Virus record (IMG/VR): IMGVR_UViG_3300032053_000164
Location: 1 to 42,226 of that record
DNA length: 42,226 bases
Direction: 5' to 3' (one strand)
Source: a virus
Shown: piece by piece, positions 1-8,753 of the stretch
How the letters are laid out: the number at the start of each line of letters is the position of its first letter
How positions within the stretch are numbered: position 1 is the stretch's first letter
Made by a program: the position numbers and the translations under genes
Notes under the pieces: model-generated
The model's input: the letters and a program-made list of their open reading frames with translations, nothing else
Told to the model about the DNA's origin: nothing
The model's database searches: none

Positions 1-302
1 CCCTTACCATAGCCAACAACTCCATTGTAGTTGTTTGCGTTCTTGTTCATCAACGCAACAACATACATTGCAGCTTTACGAAGAGGACCACCTTGTTCGT
101 AGTTTGCTTTGTTTCCATAGAACTTTTCGTTCTTCTTCAACTCCGCTATGTTCTTCTGTGGATCGCTCATTACCTCAAAGTAATGATCATCCCTTCCAGA
201 CAACTCACGAAAAGCATCCCCAACCATTCCTTCTTTGGTTAGTTCTCTCTTAACTGACTCTCTAACCATTCCCTTAAGCTGTCCAACAGTAATCTTCATC
301 AT
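1..302 (-). CDS. Hypothetical protein, partial (C-terminus outside window)
   Basis: An open minus-strand frame runs from an ATG at 302-300 (a second ATG follows directly) off the left edge, giving about 100 residues. GGAAGG lies about 8 bases upstream of the start as a ribosome binding site. The N-terminus (MMKITVGQLKGMVRESVKRE) is basic and probably helical. The following part is hydrophilic and has no motif I recognise. Plus-strand ORFs here are shadows. It is the last gene visible in the leftward group that includes the SLOG gene. Function unknown. Confidence 0.7.
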   Translation of the reverse strand, partial: MMKITVGQLKGMVRESVKRELTKEGMVGDAFRELSGRDDHYFEVMSDPQKNIAELKKNEKFYGNKANYEQGGPLRKAAMYVVALMNKNANNYNGVVGYGK

Positions 303-322
303 TGTGCTACCTTCCCAAATCA

Positions 323-781
323 CTAAATAGCTTTCGGAAGGATGTATTCAACAACCTTGTTCGCTTTCTTCGCTAGGTTAACCGTATGAACGGTACCTCC
401 ATCTCCAGTTTGAAGATAAGCGCAAACCAAGTCGCTGTTGTTTACTATCCACTCATTCCTTTTAAACATCTTCCACGGTTCATAATTCCCTTCAGAAACA
501 ACCACAACTTCAGAAGCTAGTTCAAGTAACCCAAGATATCTTTCTTGAACTGGTTTTGACCACATGCAAGCTTGTGTGTTAAATGGAACAGCTGCTATAA
601 ATGGTATTGATCTCTTGATACATTCTTCTGCTACTAGCTGATCAAATCCTAATGCCATTCCAGTAATCACGGTTCTCGGAGTGTGTTTCTCTAATATCAC
701 TCCGAGTTCAGCTGTTATAGCTTCTATCGAGTGGACCAAAGCTCTGTTCCCGGTTATTCCCATTACTACGCTTGACTTCAT
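323..781 (-). CDS. SLOG-superfamily protein, DUF1273/YpsA/YoqJ-like
   Basis: A 152-residue protein with a Rossmann-type nucleotide-binding pattern. GITGNR near residue 8, then GMALGFDQLVAEEC (about residues 41-54), the basic/hydrophobic stretch FIAAVPF, and a C-terminal TGDGGTVHTV loop are the hallmarks of the DUF1273 (YpsA) branch of the SLOG fold, which includes Bacillus prophage YoqJ. Members are thought to bind nucleotide-derived ligands, but their biochemical role is not settled. Its ATG overlaps the TGA of the 30-residue membrane peptide upstream (ATGA), which suggests translational coupling. The family call is firm, the role is not. Confidence 0.8.
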   Translation of the reverse strand: MKSSVVMGITGNRALVHSIEAITAELGVILEKHTPRTVITGMALGFDQLVAEECIKRSIPFIAAVPFNTQACMWSKPVQERYLGLLELASEVVVVSEGNYEPWKMFKRNEWIVNNSDLVCAYLQTGDGGTVHTVNLAKKANKVVEYILPKAI

Positions 782-870
782 TTGTTGTTTCTCTGTCCTG
801 TTGTTAATACTGCTGATAGTACCAAGCTATAGGTTACTACAGCTATTCCAAGGATCAACCAAGTACCCAT
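778..870 (-). CDS. Small single-pass membrane peptide (30 aa)
   Basis: A 30-codon ORF from the ATG at 870-868 encodes a peptide whose residues 3-22 (WLILGIAVVTYSLVLSAVLT) form one hydrophobic segment followed by a polar, basic tail ending QRNNK. Its TGA overlaps the ATG of the SLOG gene as ATGA, the same packing used throughout the window. A purine-rich GAGAGGGA lies 12-19 bases upstream. It is too short for sequence-based family assignment. An alternative 26-codon ORF overlaps it in another frame (827-907). Confidence 0.5.
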   Translation of the reverse strand: MGTWLILGIAVVTYSLVLSAVLTTGQRNNK

Positions 871-925
871 CTAAGTGTTTGATTCCCTCTCTATGGTAAT
901 CTTCCATACGTTCAAAAGAATCTTA

Positions 926-1759
926 TCACTTTATTATTTGAGATTGAAACTCTTTTGGAATACCGAAGAACACAGCCAAAGTTTCTGGCTTTGCTGCTCC
1001 AAGCTCGATCTTTGCCTGACGAATATATCTCAAAGGAACAACCAACCGAGTTAACAGGTCTTGGATTTCTGGAACTGTTACTTTGCTCAACTCTTTTATG
1101 AACTTTGCAGATAAATCAATACCAATCAATCCTCCAGCTTGTTGTTTAAGTAAAGCCGTATGTTTCTCAAAGTTCTTTTCCTGTGGTGACTTGGTAAGAC
1201 GATGAGAGCCAACAAACACTTGTCTGAATCCAGCTTCGAATGCACCTTTGTTTGTTTGGAGAATCTGTTCTAGTGTTGGCTCTTGAGGTTCTGGTGGTTT
1301 GGTTTCCGCTGTTCCTGTTGTTGGTGTTGTAGCTGTATCCTCTGGAGTTTCTTTTGGTTGTTCAGAACTTGCGGATGTTCCAGCTTTCATAAGTTCTTCT
1401 CGCTTTGCTGTTAGTGAAGGAAGTTGCTGTTCTAGCATAGTCATTACTTCTTCAAATCTAAACAGCAAGTGAATCAACCCAACAAACCAACCAGCTCGTT
1501 GTTTGAATGCTTCAACAGAGTTATCGGTTGCTGCTACCTTAGCTCTTGCTGCTGTTTGTGCTATGATCATAGTAATGTCTTTTAGTCTAGCCAAGTGGTT
1601 GTTTCTTACTGGGATAGAAGCAGCTACGTATTTCTGTACGAGTATCGCCGCTAAAAAGATGTTTCTTGAGTTGGCTGCGGAGAGTTCTTCTACAACAAGA
1701 ACTTCAAACAGTAGTTCTCTGTCTATCTTTAGTTGTTGAACTAGATGATTTTCTACCAT
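926..1759 (-). CDS. Hypothetical protein with Pro/Thr/Glu-rich linker
   Basis: A 277-residue protein with a helical N-terminal half (about residues 1-130), a low-complexity linker rich in Pro, Thr and Glu (about 130-170), and a second helical domain (about 170-277). Two globular parts joined by a flexible tether suggest a virion or scaffold component, but I recognise no family. Its start faces the start of the 1783 gene with only 23 bases between, so the divergent promoters must overlap. No Shine-Dalgarno sequence is visible. A plus-strand ORF at 1503-1739 is a shadow of it. Confidence 0.75.
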   Translation of the reverse strand: MVENHLVQQLKIDRELLFEVLVVEELSAANSRNIFLAAILVQKYVAASIPVRNNHLARLKDITMIIAQTAARAKVAATDNSVEAFKQRAGWFVGLIHLLFRFEEVMTMLEQQLPSLTAKREELMKAGTSASSEQPKETPEDTATTPTTGTAETKPPEPQEPTLEQILQTNKGAFEAGFRQVFVGSHRLTKSPQEKNFEKHTALLKQQAGGLIGIDLSAKFIKELSKVTVPEIQDLLTRLVVPLRYIRQAKIELGAAKPETLAVFFGIPKEFQSQIIK

Positions 1760-1782
1760 ACTACTAAGTAGAAATTAATACC

Positions 1783-2076
1783 ATGGCAAAGCTTCACCCA
1801 CACCTCAAACACTTTATTCGTAGCGTTATTGCATCAGAGTTGATGGAGTCTGTAGGACCATCCAAGAAGTATGAATTCAAAGAAGGAGTGATGCGAGCTT
1901 TACAGGAGAGTATCTTGGAAGATATTGATAGCGTTCAAACTCAAGAAGACCTAGAGAAGCTTGTTGATCAGAAAGTAGCAAAGTTTCGTGCAGAGCAACT
2001 GGAGCCATTGCTCAAGATGATAGAACGAGTTGTCAAACAAATTCCGCTTAGTGTGTTCAAACACCTTAAAACCTAG
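1783..2076 (+). CDS. Hypothetical small helical protein
   Basis: A 97-residue protein, almost entirely amphipathic helix by inspection, rich in Glu, Lys and Leu, with no cysteine and no membrane segment. It is the first gene of the long plus-strand run and is transcribed divergently from the 926-1759 gene. The start is preceded by AGAAATTAATACC and no Shine-Dalgarno sequence, resembling the leaderless-type starts of the next two genes. Its position just before deformylase and the large structural gene hints at late expression. Function unknown. Confidence 0.75.
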   Translation: MAKLHPHLKHFIRSVIASELMESVGPSKKYEFKEGVMRALQESILEDIDSVQTQEDLEKLVDQKVAKFRAEQLEPLLKMIERVVKQIPLSVFKHLKT

Positions 2077-2086
2077 TATGCAACTC

Positions 2087-2100
2087 TATAACTAACGCTT
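2087..2100 (+). promoter_or_regulatory. Candidate late promoter directly against start codon
   Basis: TATAACTA at 2087-2094 is followed by six bases and the ATG of the deformylase gene. The same octamer at the same distance precedes the next gene (2747-2754). With the usual 5-7 base gap from -10 element to start site, transcription would begin at or next to the ATG. There is no Shine-Dalgarno sequence. This is a sequence pattern only. Confidence 0.5.
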
Positions 2101-2691
2101 ATGTACTTAAAATTCTCAGAGCTGCCAAAAGCTAAACTCGACAAGATTGTCTACGCAGACAAGATAACAAAACCCGCTGGATGGATAGCAGAACTTCCTA
2201 AGACATTTGCTGAGTTCAACGAACGCACAGATAAAGATGGAATCACAGCATCCCCAGCTTTGGTTAATCAGTGTGAGAGAATGGTTAGAGCGGCATTCTT
2301 GCTTGATGGAGTGGGAGTATCAGCTAATCAAATTGGTATTAACAAGAGAATGTTTGCGATCAGAGAAAACTCTGTTACAGATGAGTTTCGTGTATATATC
2401 CATCCCAGCTATTCCATTGATAGCCAAGCTGTGATGGAGCTCGCTAGTGAAGGCTGCTTGTCTGTTCCAGACACAAAAGTTGTGGTTAAACGACCAAATG
2501 CAATTTTAGCTGAATGGTTTGAGTTTACAAAAGAGAATAAACTTCAACACAGACAAGAACTTCTCATAGGACTCAGAGCTAGAGTTTATATGCACGAATC
2601 TGATCACTTAAATGCTCGTTCAATCATAGACTATGCTGCTAACAGAGATACAAAACGATCCATCTTAGCTTCGCTAGCGAAAAAGAAGTAA
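2101..2691 (+). CDS. def: Peptide deformylase
   Basis: This 196-residue protein should remove the formyl group from the N-terminal methionine of nascent proteins, using a bound divalent metal. All three family motifs are present: motif I GVGVSANQIG (residues 70-79, for canonical GxGxAAxQxG), motif II EGCLS (117-121, Cys119 metal ligand) and motif III HESDH (165-169, two His ligands and catalytic Glu166). The N-terminal part is longer than in minimal phage deformylases. Deformylases are known in several phage groups, where they may adjust processing of phage or host proteins. It precedes the large structural gene and shares its upstream TATAACTA element, which suggests co-expression late in infection. 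Confidence 0.92.
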   Translation: MYLKFSELPKAKLDKIVYADKITKPAGWIAELPKTFAEFNERTDKDGITASPALVNQCERMVRAAFLLDGVGVSANQIGINKRMFAIRENSVTDEFRVYIHPSYSIDSQAVMELASEGCLSVPDTKVVVKRPNAILAEWFEFTKENKLQHRQELLIGLRARVYMHESDHLNARSIIDYAANRDTKRSILASLAKKK

Positions 2692-2746
2692 GAGTATTTC
2701 TTAGCAGCGAGCTTTGGTATCTTAGAGAACATAAACCTATGGTTGT

Positions 2747-2760
2747 TATAACTAAGATTC
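2747..2760 (+). promoter_or_regulatory. Candidate late promoter directly against start codon
   Basis: TATAACTA at 2747-2754 plus six bases, then the ATG of the 1063-residue gene. It matches the element at 2087-2094 in both sequence and spacing. No ribosome binding site is present in the preceding 30 bases. Confidence 0.5.
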
Positions 2761-5700
2761 ATGGCAGCACAGACAAACCTTAACGGATTCTATCTTGCGA
2801 ATGTTATCCACAAGATGGCTCCTTACTTCCAGCTTAACTCAGCGGAAGATGTATCCAGAACCATAGCACTTCAGCAGGTTGTTGGAGCTAGAAACTCTGT
2901 TCCTTCCCAGAACTTTCAACCACCAAGAGAAATCGTAACTCTGGTTGACCTAATCACCAACACATCTGAAGGTGCATATCAAGTTCATAACTCTCCAGGT
3001 GGCTCTGCTGGACTGTTGACAAAGATAACGGAGTTGATTACGGGCACTGGAGCAAACAATGCCAACTCACTTAATTCAACACAAGTAATAAACCAGTCAG
3101 CCACTGGAGCCAACAACCAAGCTGGCACAGTCTCAGCAACACAGCGTCTTGGTGAGTTGTTTCAGATTTACTACGCTGGGACAGAATCTGAAGCCGGGTC
3201 ACCTGCTCTTGCTGTGATTGCTAGTCCAACAATTAGGAGTATGCTTGGAAACACTATAAATTCCACAGATACTACACAAGCATGGCACAAGTGCAGCATC
3301 TTCAAAATAAACACACCGTACGTTAATCCAGCAAACAAGTACACAGAAGCTATCTCGGTGTACATGAATGGTATTCCGTCAATTGAGATTGCAAGAGCTG
3401 TGCCATACATTGACATAAAGTTTATCTCTGGACGTGATCCAACGGATGCTTCTGGAAGACTTAACTCAATGTCAATCTTTAAGTTTCTTGAGGGAGCTGT
3501 GCAAGTCAGCAACGCGCGTGCTGGTGGTGGAAACGCAGTTCTCCAAGGTTTGGTTGCAGCAAACACGATTTCTGGTTCAATTCCTGGAGCTCATAACTCC
3601 AGCGGATTCTTGTCTGAGACTGGCATGGAGTTGTTTACAACAACACAGACAATGATCAACGCGAACACGAACTTTGAGAATGACGGTGGTTCACTCAGAG
3701 CAGTTCCAGTCCTAGATCCATTCAGACCATTCCTTACCTTTAAGAGTTTGAACATTGACATAACGTCTGGTGGTGGATTCTTTGCTTATAAGACTGGAAA
3801 GCTTGAGTTTGTACTTCACGACAGATCAAGACTTAGCGAGATAGCTGATTTCATTAAACCAGACCTCTATGGCACAACGAACATAATGATTGAGTTTGGA
3901 TGGATGCACCCAGACTCTCCTCATGTTGGTAATCTCTACGCTGACTTACTCAACGCAAGTCGTTCCAGAGAACAGTACATGATAAGAAACGTAAGTTTTA
4001 CGTTTGATGACGTTGGTCAGGTTAACATCACTCTGGATGTTGCAATGCGTGGAGGCAGCGATCTTAGTTCAGAAGTTATTGCAACAGCTGAAGGAACAGC
4101 TGCAAACGCCATCAGACAAATCAGAACTCTAGCAGAAACCATTAATCGGTACCGTTCTGCTATCCAACGCACAACCGGCACTCAGAATGCAACAAACCAA
4201 ACCACAACAGAAATTCGTGGGGTTCAGATTCTTGATGCAGCAGCTGATTATCAAAACAACATCAGACTTAGCCCTGAGTTTTTGAACAATCTAAGATTGT
4301 TCAGAACTTACCTTGGACAGTTAAACACAGCAGCTGCTGGAACCGGAAATTCTAGTATAAGTACCAGAAGCGAAGCTGCAACAGCGCTAATTGGAGCACT
4401 TGATAGTCTTTGGGGTTCCAGTAGTTCAACTAGTCGTTCAACATCTATAAACCAAACTAGTGAACTTACAAGAAGTTTAGCTCAAGAAATCCAAAGAAAG
4501 ATTCAACAGATATTAGCTGGAGGAGATAGTACTTCTGATCCAATGCTTCCATCTTCTAACTTTCATGTCAGAGACTATGACACAGCGTCCCATCGCGTCG
4601 GTGGTGACCATGGTCTTGGAGAAAGGTCGGAGTCACGAATGGCTCCAGCCACTGGAGAAGCTCCAAGAGAAGGTCAGCGTCCTGCAACGATACCAATTAT
4701 ACCGATAAACACAGGCACTCGACATGTTTCGCTAGCAAAGTTACTCTTGCACTTTGTAGCTATTCCTTTAGCTGAAACAGGTAAGTTCGATGATGTTCAG
4801 CTAGTTTTCTATCCCTTTAATGATTCAGCTGGTTTTGCAAAGGACTTGAATATCGGGCAGTTTGTGGTTGATGTAAACTTCTTTATGCGTGAATACACAA
4901 GATTTCGAACAGAAACCATCAGCCGTGCTGCTTCTATAAATCTTCGTGATTTTATGGCTTTTATAGCAAACACAATTATTGACGACGTTATGGCTCCTGT
5001 TTATGGAATCTCCAGCTTGTATAGTATTCAACTCAACAGACAAACCGGAGTACCAACTCCAGTTCCTACCGGCAACCAAGCAAACTTTCAAGTTGGTTTA
5101 GAAACGCTACTGCGTGGAGTTACTCCAAATGCAGAGTTTAAACAACCAACCGTTCAATGCTACGTAGAAGCCCTTCCCGCAAGACGATCTGGAGATGGGC
5201 AAGATAACACCCCAGACAATTCTAAGACAGTTTTAAGACTTCATATCATGGATAGGCAGGCATCTCTCTATCAAACTCAAGGAGCAATTCTAGCTGCAAA
5301 CAGAAATCAAGCTCTGAGTTCAATAGGAACGCCGCCAGATCCAGTTCAAGGAGGAGAACCTGGAATAAGCAGAAGTAGGGAGCAGTACTATTCTCACATC
5401 TTGTCTCGTGCTGTAAGTGACGGTATTGTTGGAACCATAAGTCCAACAACAAAACCAGCAAACGATCATCCGCTCTATGTTGTTAATGGTGGTCCAAAAG
5501 CCATCAAAGACTTCGTGATGAAAACAATGCCTTACATAATCTACGGCACGCAGGGCTCAGCAATCAAGTCAGCTAACCTATCAAGCCAGCAAAACCCTGA
5601 CTTATCGACAGTAAACATGCTTCGAAGTCTTAATTCAAGTCCACTCCAAGCAAACGGAGAACAGCCTGGAGGTCTTCCTCTGTCAATCATTCCTTGCGAG

Positions 5701-5952
5701 CTAAGCATGACAACTCTTGGTTGCAACCTAATAGAGTTTACCCAGCAGTTCTTCATAGACTTTCAAACCGGAACAAGCGCTGACAACATCTATGGAGTTA
5801 ATGCAGTAACACATAAGCTAGAACCTGGACTGTTTGAAACAGACATTAAGTTTGTACCTCTGGATGCTTATGGAGCGTATAACTCTTACGTAAGTCGCGC
5901 TAGAGATGCAGCCGATCATCTCAGAGCACTGAACGGGCAACCTAGTAGATAG
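2761..5952 (+). CDS. Large virion structural protein, probably tail/baseplate
   Basis: A 1063-residue protein without signal peptide or membrane segment, rich in Asn, Ser, Thr, Gln and Ala, as is usual for phage virion proteins. A conserved-looking block lies at about residues 340-430: a beta-rich stretch with LHDRSRLSEIADFIKPDLYG, then IEFGWMHPDSP and a final strand region FTFDDVGQVNITLDV. I associate this pattern with large baseplate or tail proteins of big myoviruses, but that is recollection rather than a search result. The middle (about 430-640) is low in complexity, with Ser/Thr-rich coils. The C-terminal third resembles another globular virion domain. The candidate late promoter upstream fits a structural role. 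Confidence 0.6.
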   Translation: MAAQTNLNGFYLANVIHKMAPYFQLNSAEDVSRTIALQQVVGARNSVPSQNFQPPREIVTLVDLITNTSEGAYQVHNSPGGSAGLLTKITELITGTGANNANSLNSTQVINQSATGANNQAGTVSATQRLGELFQIYYAGTESEAGSPALAVIASPTIRSMLGNTINSTDTTQAWHKCSIFKINTPYVNPANKYTEAISVYMNGIPSIEIARAVPYIDIKFISGRDPTDASGRLNSMSIFKFLEGAVQVSNARAGGGNAVLQGLVAANTISGSIPGAHNSSGFLSETGMELFTTTQTMINANTNFENDGGSLRAVPVLDPFRPFLTFKSLNIDITSGGGFFAYKTGKLEFVLHDRSRLSEIADFIKPDLYGTTNIMIEFGWMHPDSPHVGNLYADLLNASRSREQYMIRNVSFTFDDVGQVNITLDVAMRGGSDLSSEVIATAEGTAANAIRQIRTLAETINRYRSAIQRTTGTQNATNQTTTEIRGVQILDAAADYQNNIRLSPEFLNNLRLFRTYLGQLNTAAAGTGNSSISTRSEAATALIGALDSLWGSSSSTSRSTSINQTSELTRSLAQEIQRKIQQILAGGDSTSDPMLPSSNFHVRDYDTASHRVGGDHGLGERSESRMAPATGEAPREGQRPATIPIIPINTGTRHVSLAKLLLHFVAIPLAETGKFDDVQLVFYPFNDSAGFAKDLNIGQFVVDVNFFMREYTRFRTETISRAASINLRDFMAFIANTIIDDVMAPVYGISSLYSIQLNRQTGVPTPVPTGNQANFQVGLETLLRGVTPNAEFKQPTVQCYVEALPARRSGDGQDNTPDNSKTVLRLHIMDRQASLYQTQGAILAANRNQALSSIGTPPDPVQGGEPGISRSREQYYSHILSRAVSDGIVGTISPTTKPANDHPLYVVNGGPKAIKDFVMKTMPYIIYGTQGSAIKSANLSSQQNPDLSTVNMLRSLNSSPLQANGEQPGGLPLSIIPCELSMTTLGCNLIEFTQQFFIDFQTGTSADNIYGVNAVTHKLEPGLFETDIKFVPLDAYGAYNSYVSRARDAADHLRALNGQPSR

Positions 5953-5981
5953 TTGCTTGCTCTTTGGAGTAGGCTATTATC

Positions 5982-7214
5982 ATGGACTTCGCAATTCATA
6001 AAACTTCTATCCAGTCAGACAAGCACTTGGTGTTCGTTGACAACGTTCTCTCAGAGTCGGAAGAACTACCTCAGAACACCCTCGTGTTTGGATCAACCGA
6101 GCTAGAAGAAGTCGCTAGGTTGTACCTCCTAGGCCTACCTACGTTCCCCTCTAGGAATTACATAAAAGCCCTACAAGGCGTCTTGGATTTAATTCCCATA
6201 CATCGAGTGCCTTGGAAACTCTGCCTCCCAGAAAGGGCATTTAAAAGGCAATTACAGGATCTCGTGGAATCTCTTCGGTCCTGTCTTGGTGGAGTTGACC
6301 TGACCTACTGGAAAACAACCTACCAAGAAGCTGGAGTTGTGCTTTCGAAGCTTAAACCAGCTCTAATAAACAAAGAGAAGTACGAGTTATATCTCTCTCA
6401 AGACAGTTCTCGTGTTGTGAAGACATTTCGTCAGGGAGAAAACGGCTACACGGAAGAAGTATTGTACGATAGAACGTCTACTGTCACTGGAAGGCTTAAG
6501 GTTGTTGATGGACCTAATGTTCTTCACCTTAAAAAAGAATACAGAGACATGATTGTTTCAAGATTTGGTGTAGATGGAGAGATATGGTCGCTTGACTACA
6601 AGTCACTGGAACCTAGGATACTCTTGTCTTTATCAACGAATGGAACCTTACCATATAGAAGAAACACCAGAGACATCTACCAAAACATTAAAGATGAGTT
6701 GTTTCAAGGTCATGACCTGACGAGAGAACAGATAAAAAAGGTAGTTCTTTCAGAGGTTTATGGAGCCGGGATAGACACGGTGTCCAAGGAACTACCCAAC
6801 GTTGAACGCCTTGAGAATGTTGTCAAGCTCATAAGAGAATGGTTTAACTTAACGCAATTCAAAGAAAGACTGATGACGGAAGCAGAGAAAACAAACCATC
6901 AGTGGCTAGAGAACTGTTTTGGCAGGAGAGTTTCGATAGCTGGAGAGCCTCCATACAAGTACCCAAACAGAGTTGTACAGAGTGCAGCTGTCGATGTTGC
7001 TCTACTAGGATTTTCTGCCATGGTTCGGTATCTTGAACAAATGGATAGACTAGAAACGGTTGTTCCGCTGTTTGTGTTACACGATGCATTGATTTGCGAT
7101 GTACATAAAAATGCCTTACATCTTCTTCCGGCCATGTGTAAGATTGGTTCGGTTGACATACCGCGGTTCGAAGAAACTAGGTTCTATGTTCAACAAGGAA
7201 AGTTCAATGGCTAA
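5982..7214 (+). CDS. Family A DNA polymerase, polymerase domain only
   Basis: This 410-residue protein should be the replicative DNA polymerase. Motif A is SLDYKSLEPR with Asp205 and Glu210. Motif B reads R248-x3-K252-x3-L256-x3-Y260-G261, aligning exactly with E. coli Pol I Arg754, Lys758, Phe762, Tyr766. Motif C is LHDA with Asp368 (canonical HDE, so the Glu is Ala). TGRL at 169-172 fits the family. No 3'-5' exonuclease motifs are visible, and the protein is about half the length of Klenow-type phage polymerases. The 5' nuclease is a separate gene at 11190. The HD gene downstream overlaps its end by 8 bases. Confidence 0.9.
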   Translation: MDFAIHKTSIQSDKHLVFVDNVLSESEELPQNTLVFGSTELEEVARLYLLGLPTFPSRNYIKALQGVLDLIPIHRVPWKLCLPERAFKRQLQDLVESLRSCLGGVDLTYWKTTYQEAGVVLSKLKPALINKEKYELYLSQDSSRVVKTFRQGENGYTEEVLYDRTSTVTGRLKVVDGPNVLHLKKEYRDMIVSRFGVDGEIWSLDYKSLEPRILLSLSTNGTLPYRRNTRDIYQNIKDELFQGHDLTREQIKKVVLSEVYGAGIDTVSKELPNVERLENVVKLIREWFNLTQFKERLMTEAEKTNHQWLENCFGRRVSIAGEPPYKYPNRVVQSAAVDVALLGFSAMVRYLEQMDRLETVVPLFVLHDALICDVHKNALHLLPAMCKIGSVDIPRFEETRFYVQQGKFNG

Positions 7215-7830
7215 AGAAGATAGAACCGAGACTCTTGTAAAGAACTTTGAAACACTCAAGACACAGACTCTCAAGGTAGATGGTGCTCGCGGGAAGATTC
7301 TCACTGGCTTCTTAGATGAAAACGCAGAACGAGTGATGCTAGCGCCAGCCAGCACTAGACTAGACTATGTTTGTGCGTACCAAGGCGGGCTAGTAGAGCA
7401 TTCACTTCGGGTACTCTCGTTTATGGCTAAAGCTAGGAATGCTTATGGACTCGGAGAAGCACTTCCAGTAAGTTCTGTTGTTCTTGTTTCTCTGTTCCAC
7501 GACATTGGCAAAATAGGCTCAAAAACAAAAGACTATTACTTGGACAATGACTCCCAGTGGCACAGAGACAAACTTGGCGTGATGTTTAACGTCGCAGAAC
7601 GTTTTCAACATATTCCTGTCTCGCAATTGTCTCTCATGCACCTAACGGAAAACGGAGTTCAACTTGACATGGACGAGTGGTATGCTATCTCAAGCATCAG
7701 AGAGCGAAGCACTAAAAACGAAGACACTCCAGTAAACGGAGAACCTCTTCTAGCTGTTATTCTACAGCAAGCAGTAAAGATTAGTTGCATATTCGGCAAG
7801 GGAAAGACAGAACCAACCGTTGTTGGTTAG
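7207..7830 (+). CDS. HD-domain phosphohydrolase-like protein
   Basis: A 207-residue protein starting at the ATG overlapping the polymerase stop. A longer frame opens at 7099 inside the polymerase and is less likely. The HD superfamily core is visible as GGLVEHSLRVL (His65) and SLFHDIGK (His98-Asp99). HD proteins hydrolyse phosphate esters, often of nucleotides. The final metal-binding Asp expected near the end (usual pattern QxAD) appears as LLAVILQQAVKIS, with Val where Asp is expected, so activity may be altered. Genes of this kind are common beside phage replication genes. The TAG stop is also the first half of a promoter -35 element. Confidence 0.75.
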   Translation: MAKEDRTETLVKNFETLKTQTLKVDGARGKILTGFLDENAERVMLAPASTRLDYVCAYQGGLVEHSLRVLSFMAKARNAYGLGEALPVSSVVLVSLFHDIGKIGSKTKDYYLDNDSQWHRDKLGVMFNVAERFQHIPVSQLSLMHLTENGVQLDMDEWYAISSIRERSTKNEDTPVNGEPLLAVILQQAVKISCIFGKGKTEPTVVG

Positions 7831-7856
7831 ACAACCTATAGTATTTCTGCTATAAT
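7828..7856 (+). promoter_or_regulatory. Sigma70-type promoter upstream of ssb
   Basis: TAGACA at 7828-7833, a 17-base spacer and TATAAT at 7851-7856. This is five of six and six of six matches to the consensus, and gives an mRNA with a leader of about 75 bases before ssb. The same -35 and spacer length recur upstream of the ncRNA (17403-17431). Confidence 0.7.
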
Positions 7857-7937
7857 AACTGTCCGAGTCAGACACAGTAGTCGTTAACACACGATCTCTA
7901 ACAAACAGTGACTCTCTAGGAAAGAAAGAACACACAC

Positions 7938-8753
7938 ATGGCTTATTCAATCGAAGCAATCAAGGCAGCGTTAGCAAACAAGACAGCGGGTGGTGGTACT
8001 GGTGGAGCCAAGCTCACATACTGGAAGCCAACCATTGGAGAACACGAGATTCGGTTCTTGCCATACTCAGACAGTACCGGTAGACCATTCTTGGAAGTTC
8101 TCTACTACGAGAAGATTTCGGAGCGTAGAGTTATTGCTCCTACAACCTTTGGGATGGAAGATCCAGTCAAGGAGTTGTTCGAAGAGAAGCGCAAGACCAA
8201 GGAAGGCTGGGAGATTGCAAAGAACCTTCGCCCACGAGAGCGTTACTATGGAATTATCATTGTCCGTGGCGAGGAAGCAAAAGGACCACAGGTTTGGGAA
8301 TTCTCAAAAGAAATGAGAGACTCTCTCTTCGCAATCTTGACACACAAGGATAACGTTGACGAAGATATGTTCAACCCAGAGACTGGTTATGACTTTACCC
8401 TGACCATCTCACAAGCAACAGATCCAAGCGGCAAGCCAAGAACCTTCAATGGTTCTGCTGTGAAGAACTTTATTCCAACAGCGAGGAAGAAGCCAACAAA
8501 GCTTTCTCCAAAAGCTGCGGATGCAAAGAAATGGTTGGATGCTATGCCAAAGCTTGAGGAAGTCTTCCAGAAGCAAGTAAAGACTCCAGACGAGCTTCTT
8601 GAGCTGCTCGAAAACTATGCTGCTAGCCAAGTATCTGGTGGAGGCTCTGCTAAGTCTGGTGAAGGCACAGACCATGCACAGGAACTTGGACAGGTTAACG
8701 CTAGCACATCAGCTGTTGAATCAAAGCTGAATGATGCGTTTGGCATCTCTTAG
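7938..8753 (+). CDS. Single-stranded DNA-binding protein, gp32-like
   Basis: A 271-residue protein expected to coat single-stranded DNA at the fork and during recombination. The N-terminal basic start and Gly-rich stretch (about residues 18-25) are followed by LTYWKPTIGEHEIRFLPYSD, the pattern that opens the OB-fold of T4 gp32-like proteins, then a second strand region RPRERYYGIIIVRGEE and a stretch with AMPKLEEVF. The C-terminus is Gly/Ser/acidic and flexible, typical of tails that recruit partner proteins. No zinc-binding cysteines are present, unlike T4 gp32. Its own strong promoter fits the need for large amounts. It sits directly before the recombinase gene. Confidence 0.82.
   Translation: MAYSIEAIKAALANKTAGGGTGGAKLTYWKPTIGEHEIRFLPYSDSTGRPFLEVLYYEKISERRVIAPTTFGMEDPVKELFEEKRKTKEGWEIAKNLRPRERYYGIIIVRGEEAKGPQVWEFSKEMRDSLFAILTHKDNVDEDMFNPETGYDFTLTISQATDPSGKPRTFNGSAVKNFIPTARKKPTKLSPKAADAKKWLDAMPKLEEVFQKQVKTPDELLELLENYAASQVSGGGSAKSGEGTDHAQELGQVNASTSAVESKLNDAFGIS

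Noticed and set aside
35-253. Plus-strand ORF over the left-edge gene
   Set aside because: It is the shadow of the minus-strand partial gene (1-302), which has a better ribosome site and runs on beyond the window. The plus-strand product is a Ser/His-rich string with no protein-like pattern.
827-907. 26-codon minus-strand ORF (MEDYHREGIKHLDGYLVDPW...)
   Set aside because: It overlaps the 30-residue membrane ORF in another frame, has no ribosome site, and its stop does not couple to a following gene. Real translation cannot be excluded.
2804-2812. TTATCCACA DnaA-box match
   Set aside because: It lies inside the coding sequence of the large structural gene, where it simply encodes protein. 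It shows such 9-mers occur by chance, and I used it to lower confidence in the box at 17714.
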